Origin: Anaerolineae bacterium
GTDB lineage: Bacteria; Chloroflexota; Anaerolineae; Anaerolineales; Anaerolineaceae
Assembly (NCBI GenBank): GCA_013314735.1
Contig: JABUFD010000003.1
Location: 124,001 to 188,000 of the forward strand
Direction of reading: 5' to 3'
DNA length: 64,000 bases
The position numbers were made by a program, and so were the translations under genes. The notes under the pieces are model-generated. The model was given only the letters and a program-made list of their open reading frames with translations. It made no database searches and was not told the origin of the DNA. Below, one piece after another: positions 18,240 through 26,772 of this stretch (positions are counted from its first letter, which is position 1; every line of letters begins with the position of its first letter).

Positions 18240-20067
18240 CGTTTCGCACTCCATACTGGTCCAGCAATTGGGCGAGCAGGGCTTTTTCCTGCGCCTCGGT
18301 ACAGACACATTCATCCAGCCATGCGTCACGCAATTGATCGAGGATGACCTGGTACAGCCTGCCCTGGGGAACATCCATGTTCAACAAAGTTGCCCCATTC
18401 GTGTAGGGTTTAAAATTACGGTAGCGGCTGCGGTAAGCATGCAGGCGTTCCCGTAAGGGCGAATCTGATCCCGCTAGCACATCAAAGATGTGAAGGGTTT
18501 CCAGGCTGTGGCTGTCCAGCAAACGGGTCAGCTCGCTGTTGGAGAGATCATGCAAGCGGGAAGGATTTCCAACCCAATCCGCCAGCGCAGTAAATGCCTT
18601 TACATGGCCGTTGGAAAACCGCAGGCGTTCACACACCGCATTTACGGTATGTATGTCATGCAGTGCCAGCCAGGCGCCGTACCCTAAAAATTGCCGGAGA
18701 TTAAGGTTGCCAACCTGCTCCGGCAAACTCCCTGCCGGTGACGCCATCAGTGATTCCAGCCATTCACCCCAGGCGTTCTCCCAGCGCAGGCCAGGCTGGA
18801 TCGCTGCCAGGATTCCCAATCCGGCCAACTGCTCGAGGTGCGCCTGTGGCTGCGGTTCCAACAGGATCAGGTTGAGTTCATGCCGCAGCCTGTCACCCGA
18901 AACCTGGCTGACCATGGGCAGGGCTTCCCCCATCCATGCTTGTGTTTGCGCCTCAATCTCAAACCCCAAGCGCTGTGCGTACCTGACGGCACGGAACAGG
19001 CGGGTGGGGTCATCGCGGAATGAGAGAGGATGCAGAGCGCGGATGAGACCTTGTTCCAGGTCCTGCAGACCGCCGCAGGCATCCAACAGCAACAGCGGTG
19101 AGCGATCAAGGCGCAGGCCAAGCGCGTTGATTGTGAAATCACGGCGCCGCAAATCCAGTTCAATCCCACCCCGCCGCACAACCGGCAGTTGTGCCGGGAC
19201 CGGGTAGCACTCACCACGAGCGCTGATCAAATCCACCGCCGTCGGCAGCCCTGCATCATCCCCGGGTTCTGTCCCAGGTGAGGTAAACCACCGCCCATAA
19301 AACGCCTCATCCAGTTCCCAACGGGCAGTACCAAACGGCGCATGGGACGCCACATGCCCGCCAAAACGCTTCCTGAGCGCTTTGGCCAGCAGCAAAGCAT
19401 CTCCTTCCACCACAAAATCCAGGTCGCGGCAGGATTTTCCCAATAACAGGTCACGCACCATGCCGCCCACCAGGTAAACCGGGAATTGGAGTGCACGGGC
19501 GGTATCCACCAGCATATCAGCCAGGCGATGCTGCCCGGATGGAGTCTGCTGCCATTGCTCTTCGATTTGTGGCATTGGGTTTGCACGGAAATGCGGCAAT
19601 TCCTGTGAGTTGGCTGGAAACGTCCCTTCCAACCATGTACGTGCCAGCGCTTCGTCCGCGCCCTGTTCCATTAAATATGGTACCACCTGGTGCAGTGCGG
19701 ATTCCGCCGAGAAGCTCTCCAGGTTTTGCATGGAGGCATGAATCCCCAACAGCAGTACCGACGCATAAAAAGGATCTGTCTTTACCTGCGCTGCCTGCAT
19801 CCGCCCCGCTACCTGCAAGCTTTGCAGAAAATCAAAACCAAAAATCAGCCCTCCCATTCCCGGATGGATCCAATTACCGGCCTGATCACGGTATTGACCA
19901 GGATGTTCAAAAGGCAGTTTATGGAAATAACAGGTGAGAAACGCTGCCGCGCGCTGTGTGAATTGTTCCGGCAGGATCAGGATCCCATCCTCCGTCAGCA
20001 GATACATCCCCAGCATCGCAGCAATCGTATCGAAATCGGCACGCTCTTCGGTTAGAATTAGTCGCAT
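18232..20067 (-). CDS. tRNA nucleotidyltransferase / poly(A) polymerase family protein with an N-terminal DHH-like remnant
   Basis: About 611 residues. From residue 190 on it is a class II CCA-adding/poly(A) polymerase: VYLVGGMVRDLLLG, the catalytic DLDFVVEGDA, then RRRDFTINALGL and DDPTRLFRAVRYAQRLGFEI. The N-terminus, ILTEERADFDTIAAML, matches the start of the DHH module found in large Aquifex-type enzymes, but the DHHA1 and CBS parts are missing. It probably adds or repairs the tRNA 3' CCA end. The start is uncertain: ATG 20067 lies seven bases after a TACAAT box with no ribosome site, so it may be leaderless; ATG 20091 is the alternative. Confidence 0.8.
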   Translation of the reverse strand: MRLILTEERADFDTIAAMLGMYLLTEDGILILPEQFTQRAAAFLTCYFHKLPFEHPGQYRDQAGNWIHPGMGGLIFGFDFLQSLQVAGRMQAAQVKTDPFYASVLLLGIHASMQNLESFSAESALHQVVPYLMEQGADEALARTWLEGTFPANSQELPHFRANPMPQIEEQWQQTPSGQHRLADMLVDTARALQFPVYLVGGMVRDLLLGKSCRDLDFVVEGDALLLAKALRKRFGGHVASHAPFGTARWELDEAFYGRWFTSPGTEPGDDAGLPTAVDLISARGECYPVPAQLPVVRRGGIELDLRRRDFTINALGLRLDRSPLLLLDACGGLQDLEQGLIRALHPLSFRDDPTRLFRAVRYAQRLGFEIEAQTQAWMGEALPMVSQVSGDRLRHELNLILLEPQPQAHLEQLAGLGILAAIQPGLRWENAWGEWLESLMASPAGSLPEQVGNLNLRQFLGYGAWLALHDIHTVNAVCERLRFSNGHVKAFTALADWVGNPSRLHDLSNSELTRLLDSHSLETLHIFDVLAGSDSPLRERLHAYRSRYRNFKPYTNGATLLNMDVPQGRLYQVILDQLRDAWLDECVCTEAQEKALLAQLLDQYGVRNDG

Positions 20068-20127
20068 ATGCTGATTGTATCTTAATTCCATTCCAGCAGT
20101 TCCCAATCAGAACCCTCAGGAGACATC

Positions 20128-21429
20128 ATGGATCAACGATTTCAAGAAAACATTCTGCGCCGCCTGGATGGCAACCGCCTTCCGCTCCCGCTGCCGGCTG
20201 AAAGCCTTCACCCCCATTACCAGGGCGGTAGTATCCTCAACATTCCTTCGAGCATCGCCGCTAATTTCGGTGCGGATCCATTTGGCACAGCCCGTCTTCT
20301 GCCGGAAATTGAGCAGCACCTTTTTCCGCGCAATTACCGCCATGTCGCCCTGCTGTTGGTGGATGGATTGGGTTATGACTGGCTGCTGAATTACCTTGCC
20401 CGTGAACAGGCTCGCGATACCTGCGGCCATTTTTGGTCCGAAATACTGTCAGATGCAGCCATTTCGCCACTCACTTCCATCTCGCCTTCCACCACCGCTG
20501 CCGCACTCAGTACCCTGTGGACAGGCGCCGCGCCTGTCGCGCATGGCGTGCTGGGGTACGAGGTCTGGCTCAAGGAACTGGGCATTCTGAGCAATATGAT
20601 CCTGCATTCGCCGGCTGCCTCCCGCGGCGCGTACGGCTCTCTGTATGCCGCGGGGATGGATCTGGACAGCTTTGTACCGGTCACCGGAATTGCTGCCCAC
20701 CTGCCGAAATTCGGTGTGACCGTGCGCTCGATGCAGCATACTTCCATTGTCAATTCCGGCCTATCCTCCATGCTGGATGAAGGCGCGCAACGCATTCCGT
20801 TCAGAACAGTGACTGATTTATGGGCCAATTTTGAACAGGCGCTGGAACGCGAATCTGGCACTCCCAGTTACACCTGGCTGTACTGGAGCGAACATGACAG
20901 CCTGGGACATCCATACGGGGTGGATGACCCGCGTGTTCATGCGGAATTTGAACTGCTGGGACTGTCCCTGCTTCAATTCATTCGCCGCATGCGAACGCAC
21001 GGCCCGCATGACCTGCTGTTGTTGATTTCTGCCGACCACGGCCACCTGGTGACCCCCAAACTGCCGCGGTATGACCTTGCCCGTTACCCGGATGTACTGG
21101 ATACTTTGGCCATGCTGCCATCCGGCGATAACCGCCTGCCGTACCTGTATGTGAAAAACGGCATGGCAGAGGAAATGCACCGCCGCTTCTACACTCATTG
21201 GACCGAAGAAGAGTTTGCCATGATGCCTTCCCGCCAGGCACTGGAAGGTGGTCTGTTCGGGCCGCCGCCATTTTATCCGCCCAGTGCAGATCGGATTGGC
21301 GACTACCTGCTGATTCCCCGCAACCTTAGCTACCTGTGGTGGAGCGCACGCCCCAACCCGTTGCTGGGACGGCATGGAGGGTTGTCCCGCACCGAAATGC
21401 TGGTCCCGCTGATCGCACTGGAATTATAA
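20128..21429 (+). CDS. Alkaline-phosphatase-superfamily phosphodiesterase / nucleotide pyrophosphatase
   Basis: A 433-residue protein of the type I phosphodiesterase/NPP family. Asp79 in VALLLVDGLGYDW is a zinc ligand, the Thr nucleophile is in SPSTTAAALSTLWTG (Thr122 or 123), and ADHGHLVTP and a late GRHGGLSRTEM supply the remaining metal-binding residues. Such enzymes hydrolyse phosphodiester or pyrophosphate bonds in nucleotides or lipid head groups. No signal peptide is seen. AGGAGA precedes the ATG. It is divergent from the tRNA nucleotidyltransferase gene with only 60 bases between the starts. Confidence 0.85.
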   Translation: MDQRFQENILRRLDGNRLPLPLPAESLHPHYQGGSILNIPSSIAANFGADPFGTARLLPEIEQHLFPRNYRHVALLLVDGLGYDWLLNYLAREQARDTCGHFWSEILSDAAISPLTSISPSTTAAALSTLWTGAAPVAHGVLGYEVWLKELGILSNMILHSPAASRGAYGSLYAAGMDLDSFVPVTGIAAHLPKFGVTVRSMQHTSIVNSGLSSMLDEGAQRIPFRTVTDLWANFEQALERESGTPSYTWLYWSEHDSLGHPYGVDDPRVHAEFELLGLSLLQFIRRMRTHGPHDLLLLISADHGHLVTPKLPRYDLARYPDVLDTLAMLPSGDNRLPYLYVKNGMAEEMHRRFYTHWTEEEFAMMPSRQALEGGLFGPPPFYPPSADRIGDYLLIPRNLSYLWWSARPNPLLGRHGGLSRTEMLVPLIALEL

Positions 21430-21431
21430 TT

Positions 21432-21827
21432 TCACGATTTCGCTTCGGATTCCGCCTGGTCTGCCGCTGACGGTTCCTGTACAGGAAGCGGTGTTTTCTT
21501 CACGGTTGCATCCGGCAGTTCGCGTTTTTTGCGAGGCTGGATCAAGTGGGGACGGTTGGCACGGTCCAATGCCAGTATGCGCAGCGTGCCTGCCACCACC
21601 ACCAGCACCATCAATCCGCCCATGTACATCATTCCCCGCGTCAGGTCACGGTTTTCTTCCTGTGCCGCCTGCCTGAATTCGTCACCACTGCGGCGGCCAT
21701 CCGGCGGCTGCACGCCGTCTCCCAGGGCCAATCCCGCCGGAAGGAGCAGCAGTAAAACCACCGAAGCGACGGTTAAAATCCACTGGCGAGTCTTGTGCTG
21801 TTGTGAATGGGTTGTATTGAAGCGCAT
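21432..21827 (-). CDS. Small membrane protein, third gene of the solute-binding lipoprotein cluster
   Basis: A 131-residue protein with a signal-like hydrophobic segment (WILTVASVVLLLLLPAGLAL) and a second membrane helix (GGLMVLVVVAGTLRIL), flanked by a polar region with DGRRSGDEFRQAA and a basic-to-acidic tail. GAGGAA lies nine bases before the ATG, and the gene starts six bases after the lipoprotein gene. The family is unknown. Its position suggests that it works with the lipoprotein at the membrane. Confidence 0.6.
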   Translation of the reverse strand: MRFNTTHSQQHKTRQWILTVASVVLLLLLPAGLALGDGVQPPDGRRSGDEFRQAAQEENRDLTRGMMYMGGLMVLVVVAGTLRILALDRANRPHLIQPRKKRELPDATVKKTPLPVQEPSAADQAESEAKS

Positions 21828-21833
21828 GGTGGT

Positions 21834-23204
21834 TTATTCCTCGATATTGGTCAATTTCGCGGCCGCATTCTCAGCCGCCGCCGCCGGGCTGACACCCTGA
21901 ACAAGCACCTGGCCAACCGCCTCCACCAGAATCGGGGCAACCAGGTCGCTGATTTCCGAGGTGGGATATGGAGATGCTGAGTAGGAGACCAACTCCATCG
22001 GTTCAACCACTGCGGCGTTTTCCCACAATTCCAGTGAACCTGACCGCATCGGCAGGTAACCGGCCTCCCGGTTCCAATCAGAATTGAATTGTACCTGTAC
22101 CAACGATTCAGCCAATTCCACCGCCAGGGCGCGTCGTTCTGGCAGCGGGTCCGCCAGGGCGATCAGCCAGCCTTCAGCCAGGGTGAAATGATAGTCAGTC
22201 AGCGGAATTAATGGAATGGCACGGCTATCTTCGGGGAGGTCGGTCAGGAAGTGGTTGGCCCAGGTAACCACGATGTTGGTATTGCCTAACAGATATTCAT
22301 TCCAAATCACTACAGGATCAGAAAAATCAAACAGGTTGGAGGGGAACACACCGGCCGAGTTGCCCTCATCAATGATGGTGAGCATCTGCCTTAAAATTTC
22401 ATTGTCCAGGGCCGGCTTTCCGGCCTCATCCACAAAGGTTCCACCAAGCGATTGATACAGTGCCATGGGGAGGGCCGCATTCGGGTTCGCCGCCGCGAAA
22501 TATACCGGCTGACCCAATTCAAACAATCCTGACCAGCTACGGGGCAAGGTTTCTTCGAAAGCTTCAGGGCGGTATACCATGATCAATGCGTTACCCGAAA
22601 AGGGTAAACCAAAAGAAGAATCACCGATGGTTGACATCACCCGCGCATACTGGAACCAATCCAGTTCATTGATCATAGTGGAATAATCGCCCATCGGCAG
22701 GATCAAGCCGCGCTTGGCTGCCTGCTCCAGATCACGCCGGGTAAGCATGATCAAGGAAGGCAACGCCAGGGGCGCAGCGGTGGAAGTGGAAATCAAGGAA
22801 TCCATTAATCCAGCGATACCACTGCGTGCTTTGACCCGCACGGTGATGATCGCATCAGGATGTTTCTCACCAAAAGCAGCAAGATATTGCTTCAGGATTT
22901 CGCCTTCAGGCGTTCCGGCTTCGGGATCCATCATGGGCGGGACCCAGATTACCAGTTCATTCCGATTGTTGACTTCAGGCGTCAGCGTGATTTCCACCGG
23001 GGTCAGCTGTGTCACATCGGTGACCTGGGTACGGGTTATTTTCGGTGTAACCGTGGCATTCTGGTTGGGTTGCTGCTGAAATGGCAAGCCCAACAGGGTA
23101 TCACACCCTAACAGGCTCAGTATCATCACAACTGCAACCAACGCCCAACCACTTCGAATCCATTGTCTGCCCCCCACCTGCTGACCGGCCAGTTTGCGGG
23201 GCAT
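21834..23204 (-). CDS. Extracellular solute-binding lipoprotein (family 1, sugar type)
   Basis: A 456-residue lipoprotein. A signal peptide ends in the lipobox LLGC (Cys34), followed by a Gln/Thr/Pro-rich linker and then the binding fold starting LVIWVPPMMDPEAGTPEG. Family 1 binding proteins deliver sugars or polyols to an ABC importer, but no permease or ATPase gene is next to it. It lies between two membrane-protein genes with almost no spacing. The ATG follows GAGGG by eight bases; a GTG three bases earlier is an alternative. It may be a sensor rather than a transport subunit, which is inference. Confidence 0.8.
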   Translation of the reverse strand: MPRKLAGQQVGGRQWIRSGWALVAVVMILSLLGCDTLLGLPFQQQPNQNATVTPKITRTQVTDVTQLTPVEITLTPEVNNRNELVIWVPPMMDPEAGTPEGEILKQYLAAFGEKHPDAIITVRVKARSGIAGLMDSLISTSTAAPLALPSLIMLTRRDLEQAAKRGLILPMGDYSTMINELDWFQYARVMSTIGDSSFGLPFSGNALIMVYRPEAFEETLPRSWSGLFELGQPVYFAAANPNAALPMALYQSLGGTFVDEAGKPALDNEILRQMLTIIDEGNSAGVFPSNLFDFSDPVVIWNEYLLGNTNIVVTWANHFLTDLPEDSRAIPLIPLTDYHFTLAEGWLIALADPLPERRALAVELAESLVQVQFNSDWNREAGYLPMRSGSLELWENAAVVEPMELVSYSASPYPTSEISDLVAPILVEAVGQVLVQGVSPAAAAENAAAKLTNIEE

Positions 23205-23207
23205 CAC

Positions 23208-23717
23208 TCACACCCTCGCATCTGCAGCCAACGGATGCTTCTCATCCCGCAACACTGAGGTTTCTGTTTCTGTCGGAACAGGGGTATCGGTTGAGGTTGG
23301 TTGTTGGGTCGGGCTGGGGGTAACCGTGACGGTGTTGGTTGGTATCGGGGTGCGTGTCAACGTCGGCGTCAGGGTATTTGTTGATGTCATTGTCGCGGTA
23401 CGGGTAGGGGTGAGGAATAAAGTCCTGGTAAGGGTTGGCGTCCTGGTTTCCGTCGCCGTCACATCTGCGGTTGCCGTCCAATTCCCGGCAATTTCAGTCT
23501 GGGTGGGCTGTGCCGATACCGGTGTGAAGGTCGGCTGCTGCAACGGAGGCGGTGTATCTTGCGGGTACTGCTCAATTTCCTCCACCTGGTCTGCCAGGCG
23601 CAGCACAACAATTCCCAGGCAATAACAGGGAATCGTAATCAGGATGATCATCAACAATAAAAAGCGAAAGTTTTTGCGTTGATCAGAAGAAAGCGCCATA
23701 AGCGGTGAACGGTTCAT
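23208..23717 (-). CDS. Single-pass membrane protein with Thr/Pro-rich extracytoplasmic region
   Basis: A 169-residue protein: a short cytoplasmic start, one hydrophobic helix (FLLLMIILITIPCYCLGIVV), then about 100 residues rich in Thr and Pro in repeated TPT/TRT units, as found in surface linkers of Chloroflexota proteins. It probably forms an extended stalk outside the membrane. A 17-base palindrome, CCTGCCGC-A-GCGGCAGG (23729-23745), lies just before the ribosome site. It is the first gene of the solute-binding lipoprotein cluster and its stop nearly touches the lipoprotein start. Confidence 0.7.
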   Translation of the reverse strand: MNRSPLMALSSDQRKNFRFLLLMIILITIPCYCLGIVVLRLADQVEEIEQYPQDTPPPLQQPTFTPVSAQPTQTEIAGNWTATADVTATETRTPTLTRTLFLTPTRTATMTSTNTLTPTLTRTPIPTNTVTVTPSPTQQPTSTDTPVPTETETSVLRDEKHPLAADARV

Positions 23718-23844
23718 TCCTTTCCCTTCCTGCCGCAGCGGCAGGTGGTTAGCGATATGGGATCCAATCTTTCTTGATTATAAACGGATTTTTCCATGAG
23801 AACACCCCAAATACCATGCGAATCCTCACCGCCATCCCTGGGTA

Positions 23845-25910
23845 TCAGCTCAGCACCTGCCGTTTGGCACCGGTCATTTCTTTTTTAACGGTTTCATACA
23901 GGTTATCTGCACGGATCTCTGTCAGGGAATAACAGGGGGCCTTCAGGTGTTTCGCCAATGTTTCTGCCAGGCCCTGATCAAAATGGATGCTTTCCATATT
24001 CACCACAACGGAATGGACATTCAACGCAGCAATTTTTTCAGCAATCGCGTGAGCTTCATTTTGGGGCGAGAGATGTCCCATGGAAACGTTACCAGCGCCA
24101 TCCGTCATCACCAGCAACAGCGGCATCACATCGGGATGCAGAAACATTTCCTGGCGCAGGACATCATAAGACATCTGTAAACCGGCGGAAAGCGGGGTTT
24201 TCCCACCGATGGGAATATCCTGCAGGGCTTCATGCGCCAGCATCACCGAATTGGTCGGTTTCAACACCAGGGTGGCGCGGTCTTTCTGGAAGATGATCAA
24301 CCCCACCCGGTCACGCCGCTGGTAGGCATCGGTCAGCAGTGAAAGAATGGCACCCTTGGTCGCCTCCATCCGTTCAGTGACTGCCATTGACCAGGAAGCA
24401 TCCACCAGGAACAGGATCAGATTGGCCGATTTGCGGACACGCACCTTTTCCATGTAATCATCCCGACGCACCGCGAAAGACACATCTTTCAGCAGATCAG
24501 CACGCTGGCGCTGGTACGGTGCCGCCTTGCGGATGGTGGCATCAAACGCAAGGTCACGGACATGGCCGTTGGCTGGCCGTGACTGGATATAGCGACCGCG
24601 GTGTTCCATACGGGTCACCGAACGCCTGCCGCCTTTCTTGCGCAGGATGCGGTCCAACGGGGTATCGAGTGTGCGCGGGGTGAACGGTTTGCCGACATTC
24701 ACCTTTTTGCCTTTGTCCCACCAGCGTGCATTAGTATCACCAAACACCGACTGCGGTGTCGGTTCATTCAGTCCCTGCTCGGGTTCAGGCAATTCCGTTT
24801 CGCCCAGCTCAGGCTGCGCGGCTACTTTTTTTTTTCGTCGACAGGCTCCCCGGTGGGAGTGGCACGTTCTTCCTGGCTGCTTTGAGCGCCGGCCAATTCA
24901 TCAATGCGCTCCTGCAGCTGGGTTACATCCATCCCGGCGGTTTCAAATGGACCGCGGCGCATACGGTGCGGCAACGCCAGTTCCGCCGCCAGGGCAATAT
25001 CCATCGGGGTGATCGTATAGCGGCCTTCAAAGGCAGCCTGCGCACGGGCGGCTTTCAGGATCACCAGGTCCGAACGGTGCCCATCCACCTTCATCGAAGC
25101 GGTCAGGGAGGCGATGGTCAGCAGATCACGGCTGCTGTAGGTCACCTGATCGACAATTTCTCGTGCCCGGCTGATCTGAGCCGAAAGGCGCTGCTCTTCC
25201 TCCTGCCATTCACCCAGGAAACCCACTGGGTCCTTTTCAAAGCCAAGGTTGCGTTCCATGATCGCCACGCGTTGGCGCGCGTCGAGCAAGCCAAAGATAT
25301 CGACCGACAGGGCAAAGCGATCCAGCAGCTGGGGCCGCAGGTCGCCCTCCTCGGGGTTCATCGTACCCACCAGGATGAAACGGGCAGGATGCGAGAAGGA
25401 GATGCCTTCCCGTTCCACATTATTCACGCCCATCGCGGCAGCATCCAGCAGCACATCCACCACATGGTCATCCAACAGGTTCACTTCGTCAATATAAAGC
25501 AAGCCGCGGTTGGCTGAAGCCAGGATGCCCGGCTCAAAATGGCGTTCACCTTTTTGGATTGCCTTCTCAATATCCAATGTACCCACCACACGGTCTTCGG
25601 TGGCGGAAACCGGCAGGTTGATGAAGGGCGTTGGTTTTTCAGTTATATGGTAATGGCCGTCGGTGTATTTTTCCTTACACTCGGTACACCAGCTTTCAGA
25701 ATGGCGCGGGTTGCAATTAAAACGGCAGGTTTCGATCACTTTCACGGGCGGCAGCAAGGCGGCCAGGGCGCGTGCTGCGGTTGATTTGGCGGTACCGCGC
25801 TCACCGCGGATCAACACACCGCCAATACGGGGATATACCGCATTTAAGATCAGGGCACGCTTCATGCGTTCCTGCCCGACGATAGCCGTGAAAGGATAAA
25901 TATTTGCCAT
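23845..25910 (-). CDS. ChlD-like chelatase subunit (AAA+ plus VWA) made by predicted -1 frameshift
   Basis: The VWA frame (23845 to about 24825) has no good start of its own: its first usable codon is a TTG with no ribosome site. It joins the preceding AAA+ frame if the ribosome slips back one base at A-AAA-AAG (24825-24831). The product would be 688 residues, the usual ChlD size: an AAA+ domain, an acidic/Pro linker (QPELGETELPEPEQ) and a VWA domain with the MIDAS motif DASWS at about 504-508. ChlD-type subunits organise the ATPase ring of magnesium or cobalt chelatases during chlorophyll or cobalamin synthesis. The large subunit is not in the window. Confidence 0.75.
24802..24851 (-). promoter_or_regulatory. 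Predicted -1 programmed frameshift signal (dnaX-like)
   Basis: On the minus strand ten A are followed by G and a TAG stop: the zero frame reads GAA AAA AAA AAG TAG. The last seven bases before the stop, A-AAA-AAG, equal the E. coli dnaX slip site. GGGGAG (24846-24851) lies 14 bases upstream and may act as a stimulatory anti-SD site. A hairpin with arms GCC..CAGC and GCTG..GGC (24802-24822) lies just downstream. Transcriptional slippage on A10 is an alternative mechanism with the same result. Confidence 0.7.
24822..25910 (-). CDS. ChlI/BchI-like AAA+ ATPase subunit of a metal chelatase
   Basis: The zero-frame product is 362 residues, the normal size of the small chelatase ATPase subunit. The Walker A loop is GERGTAKST (36-44), Walker B is GLLYIDEVNLLDDHVVDVLLDAAA, and sensor FILVGTMNPEEGDLRPQLLDRFAL follows; all are characteristic of ChlI/BchI. 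A cysteine-rich insert after Walker A (NCNPRHSESWCTECKEKY) may bind zinc. It powers insertion of Mg or Co into a tetrapyrrole. The start ATG at 25910 has only a weak ribosome site; 25925 is an alternative. The stop lies directly after a slip site, so this subunit and the longer ChlD form may come from one gene. Confidence 0.9.
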   Translation of the reverse strand: MANIYPFTAIVGQERMKRALILNAVYPRIGGVLIRGERGTAKSTAARALAALLPPVKVIETCRFNCNPRHSESWCTECKEKYTDGHYHITEKPTPFINLPVSATEDRVVGTLDIEKAIQKGERHFEPGILASANRGLLYIDEVNLLDDHVVDVLLDAAAMGVNNVEREGISFSHPARFILVGTMNPEEGDLRPQLLDRFALSVDIFGLLDARQRVAIMERNLGFEKDPVGFLGEWQEEEQRLSAQISRAREIVDQVTYSSRDLLTIASLTASMKVDGHRSDLVILKAARAQAAFEGRYTITPMDIALAAELALPHRMRRGPFETAGMDVTQLQERIDELAGAQSSQEERATPTGEPVDEKKK

Positions 25911-26028
25911 GGATGTCAATCTCATTTTCTTAAATTTGCAGGATTCCATCCCGCACAGCAAAGTGTACCATAAACACACCCGCGATGTGATAATTTTTTA
26001 TAAATTATTTATAGAATCATCCGTGATA

Positions 26029-26772
26029 TCAGGTGTTCTGCGCCACCCAGCGTTCCGCGGCCTGGTGGATCAGGCTGCGGATTTGCGGATCCGGCAGTTG
26101 TTCCAGGTCATCATAGGACCGGGATTGGTGCCAGATGCGCAGCCCACCGTTTGGTCCGTCCTCAATCCGCAGATTCACCGGATCGCCCGGCATTTGTTTC
26201 AGCATTTCCTGCAAAATGGCGTTCATCTGAAGCGCCATCGACACCGGCTGATCGACCACCACTTTTTCCCGCCCCAGCAAGCTGAACCCATTGCGAACTG
26301 GCTTCTGTTCGGTACGCGGCATCGGAACCGGGGCAGGGAGTGGAACCGCTTCTGCGGCGTCTGGTACAGGCGGAGCAATTTCCGAACCCAAAACGGTGCG
26401 CACCAGACCTTGCAACTCCATCAGAATTTTTTCATCCTGCCTGGTCAGTTTTCCACGCTGCAACTGCCGAGGGTGTGCACCGCCGGCCCACAATTTAAGG
26501 ACATCTCCCTTTTCATCCCTGTCAATCCACAATAAGGGGGAAGGGGTAGCACCGTCGTCGACTGCTGCGGGTGGAGCGCTCGTTGGCACTTTCTCTGCCT
26601 GTGCAGGCTGTGCATGATCGGGTTTCCTGTTGTATGTTTCTGTCGGTTTCCGATCGGATTCCCCAGAAAATTTCTTCCACAAAAACCGCACGATCGTGAA
26701 CAACGCAAACAGGCCCAGGCCAATCAACAGACCGATCACAACCACAGCCATGGTGATGGGTACCTCAAGCAT
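26029..26772 (-). CDS. Single-pass membrane protein of unknown function
   Basis: A 247-residue protein with an N-terminal membrane helix (MAVVVIGLLIGLGLFALF), a Pro/Ala-rich cytoplasmic linker, and two conserved-looking blocks: PSPLLWIDRDEKGDVLKLWAG and a C-terminal region with LQMNAILQEMLKQMPGDPVN and LIHQAAERWVA. No enzyme motif is seen. It overlaps the end of mutM by eight bases and has GGAGG five bases upstream, so it is translated from the mutM transcript. The family is not recognised. Confidence 0.6.
   Translation of the reverse strand: MLEVPITMAVVVIGLLIGLGLFALFTIVRFLWKKFSGESDRKPTETYNRKPDHAQPAQAEKVPTSAPPAAVDDGATPSPLLWIDRDEKGDVLKLWAGGAHPRQLQRGKLTRQDEKILMELQGLVRTVLGSEIAPPVPDAAEAVPLPAPVPMPRTEQKPVRNGFSLLGREKVVVDQPVSMALQMNAILQEMLKQMPGDPVNLRIEDGPNGGLRIWHQSRSYDDLEQLPDPQIRSLIHQAAERWVAQNT

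Noticed and set aside
23242-23481. Short tandem repeats that could be mistaken for a CRISPR-like or satellite array
   Set aside because: They are codons for Thr/Pro repeats within the membrane-protein gene; unit length and spacing are irregular.
24826-24835. The A10 tract as a simple sequencing error that splits one gene
   Set aside because: Not fully excluded, but the exact dnaX heptamer, the adjacent stop, the upstream GGGGAG and the sensible sizes of both products argue for recoding; kept as the main finding with read inspection as the test.
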